Source: Actinocrinis sp046724665 | GTDB taxonomy: Bacteria; Actinomycetota; Actinomycetes; Streptomycetales; Catenulisporaceae | Direction: 5' to 3' | NCBI GenBank assembly: GCA_046724665.1 | Contig: JBKOWZ010000100.1 | Span: 1 to 7,453, forward strand | Length of the DNA: 7,453 bases | Part shown: one piece after another, positions 6,927-7,453 of the stretch | How the letters are laid out: every line of letters starts with the position of its first letter | How positions within the stretch are numbered: position 1 is the stretch's first letter | The notes under the pieces: generated by a model | What the model saw: the letters and a program-made list of their open reading frames with translations, nothing else | Databases searched by the model: none | Told to the model about the DNA's origin: nothing | Made by a program: the position numbers and the translations under genes

Positions 6927-7453
6927 ACGGCGCAACTCAGCCATGGCGGTCGGACCGGCCGGAGCGACCCAGGACGAGGTGCGCCGCCACAACGTCTCGA
7001 CCCTGCTGCGGTACGTGCACGTGCACGGACCCACCTCGCGCGCGGAGCTGACCGCCGCGATGCAGCTCAACCGCTCCACCATCGGCGCGCTGACCACCGA
7101 TCTCAACAGCGTCGGCCTCGTGCGCGAGGAGCTTCCCGCGCGCGGGGCCGGGGCGGGGGCCGGCCGGCCGTCGCTCGTGGTCGTGCCCCGCTCGGAGCGG
7201 GTGTACGTGCTCGCGTTCGACATCGGCGTCGATTACCTGATCGCCGCGCGGGTCGGCCTCGGCGGCGCGATCCTCGACCGGCGCGAGCTGTACCGGCCGC
7301 GCGGCGACTACGCGCTCGACGACGTCGCCGCGCACCTGGGCAGGTTCACCGGCGAGATGCTCAGCCGCGCGGCCTCCGACGCCGTGTGCGTAGGGATCGG
7401 CGCGGCCATCGCCGGCGTCGTGCGCGACGAGGACGGCCTGGTCAGGTTCGCCC
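6919..7453 (+). CDS. ROK-family transcriptional regulator (3'-partial)
   Basis: Sugar-responsive transcription factor of the ROK (repressor, ORF, kinase) family, cut off by the window end after 178 codons; full members have about 380-420. Residues about 20-70 form a winged helix-turn-helix (EVRRHNVSTLLRYVH, then SRAELTAAMQLNRSTIGALT as the recognition unit). An Ala/Gly-rich turn and the conserved GRPS wing motif (82-85) follow, and then the start of the actin-like sugar-binding domain (VLAFDIGVDYLIAARVG, and later CVGIGAAIAGVV). The zinc-site and ROK signature regions would lie beyond the window. TTG 6919 is preferred because a stop at 6901-6903 closes the frame upstream, GAGAGG is well spaced, and the HTH follows at the usual distance; ATG 6943 is the alternative. 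Its place directly after xylH suggests it controls pentose uptake. It is probably orthologous to Rok7B7 of S. coelicolor, which is encoded beside xylFGH, but only the context supports this assignment. Confidence 0.9.
   Translation, partial: MAERRNSAMAVGPAGATQDEVRRHNVSTLLRYVHVHGPTSRAELTAAMQLNRSTIGALTTDLNSVGLVREELPARGAGAGAGRPSLVVVPRSERVYVLAFDIGVDYLIAARVGLGGAILDRRELYRPRGDYALDDVAAHLGRFTGEMLSRAASDAVCVGIGAAIAGVVRDEDGLVRFA

Overview
The window is a 7.4 kb piece of a high-GC actinobacterial chromosome. The coding parts use strongly G/C-ending codons, with about 70% GC in a sampled line. The proteins resemble those of Streptomyces and its relatives (Streptacidiphilus, Kitasatospora, Catenulispora, Actinospica); I cannot name the genus. 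The first 19 bases are the Tn5/Nextera mosaic-end adapter, so the left edge is a contig end and not natural sequence. All genes lie on the plus strand.

Layout. 20-2679: aconitase (acnA), lacking about its first 15-20 residues because of the contig edge, followed by a strong GC-rich hairpin terminator (2714-2750). 2751-3472: a long gene-free spacer of lower GC. It carries a perfect 12-base palindrome, TGGTCTAGACCA (3251-3262), matching the core of the DasR-responsive element (dre), with a possible degenerate half-site 33 bases upstream. 3473-6829: a xylose-type ABC importer: XylF lipoprotein, XylG single-domain ATPase and XylH permease. 6919-7453: the 5' part of a ROK-family repressor-like regulator, cut by the window end.

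How the genes work together. XylF is anchored outside the membrane and captures a pentose, probably xylose. XylH forms the membrane channel and XylG drives transport. The ROK protein is the likely local sugar-responsive regulator. In Streptomyces coelicolor, as I recall it, acnA (SCO5999), ngcEFG (SCO6005-6007), rok7B7 (SCO6008) and xylFGH (SCO6009-6011) are close neighbours, so this looks like the same conserved neighbourhood, possibly with a different gene order.

The most interesting content is regulatory. The operon appears to carry several layers of control: a dre-type operator about 210 bases upstream of xylF; a single TTA leucine codon inside the XylF signal peptide (a potential bldA switch); a 20-bp hairpin between xylF and xylG; and two short leader ORFs. 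Each leader ORF has a strong Shine-Dalgarno sequence and ends on top of the start of the next gene (20 codons before xylG, 8 codons before the ROK gene). I found no wholly new gene system.
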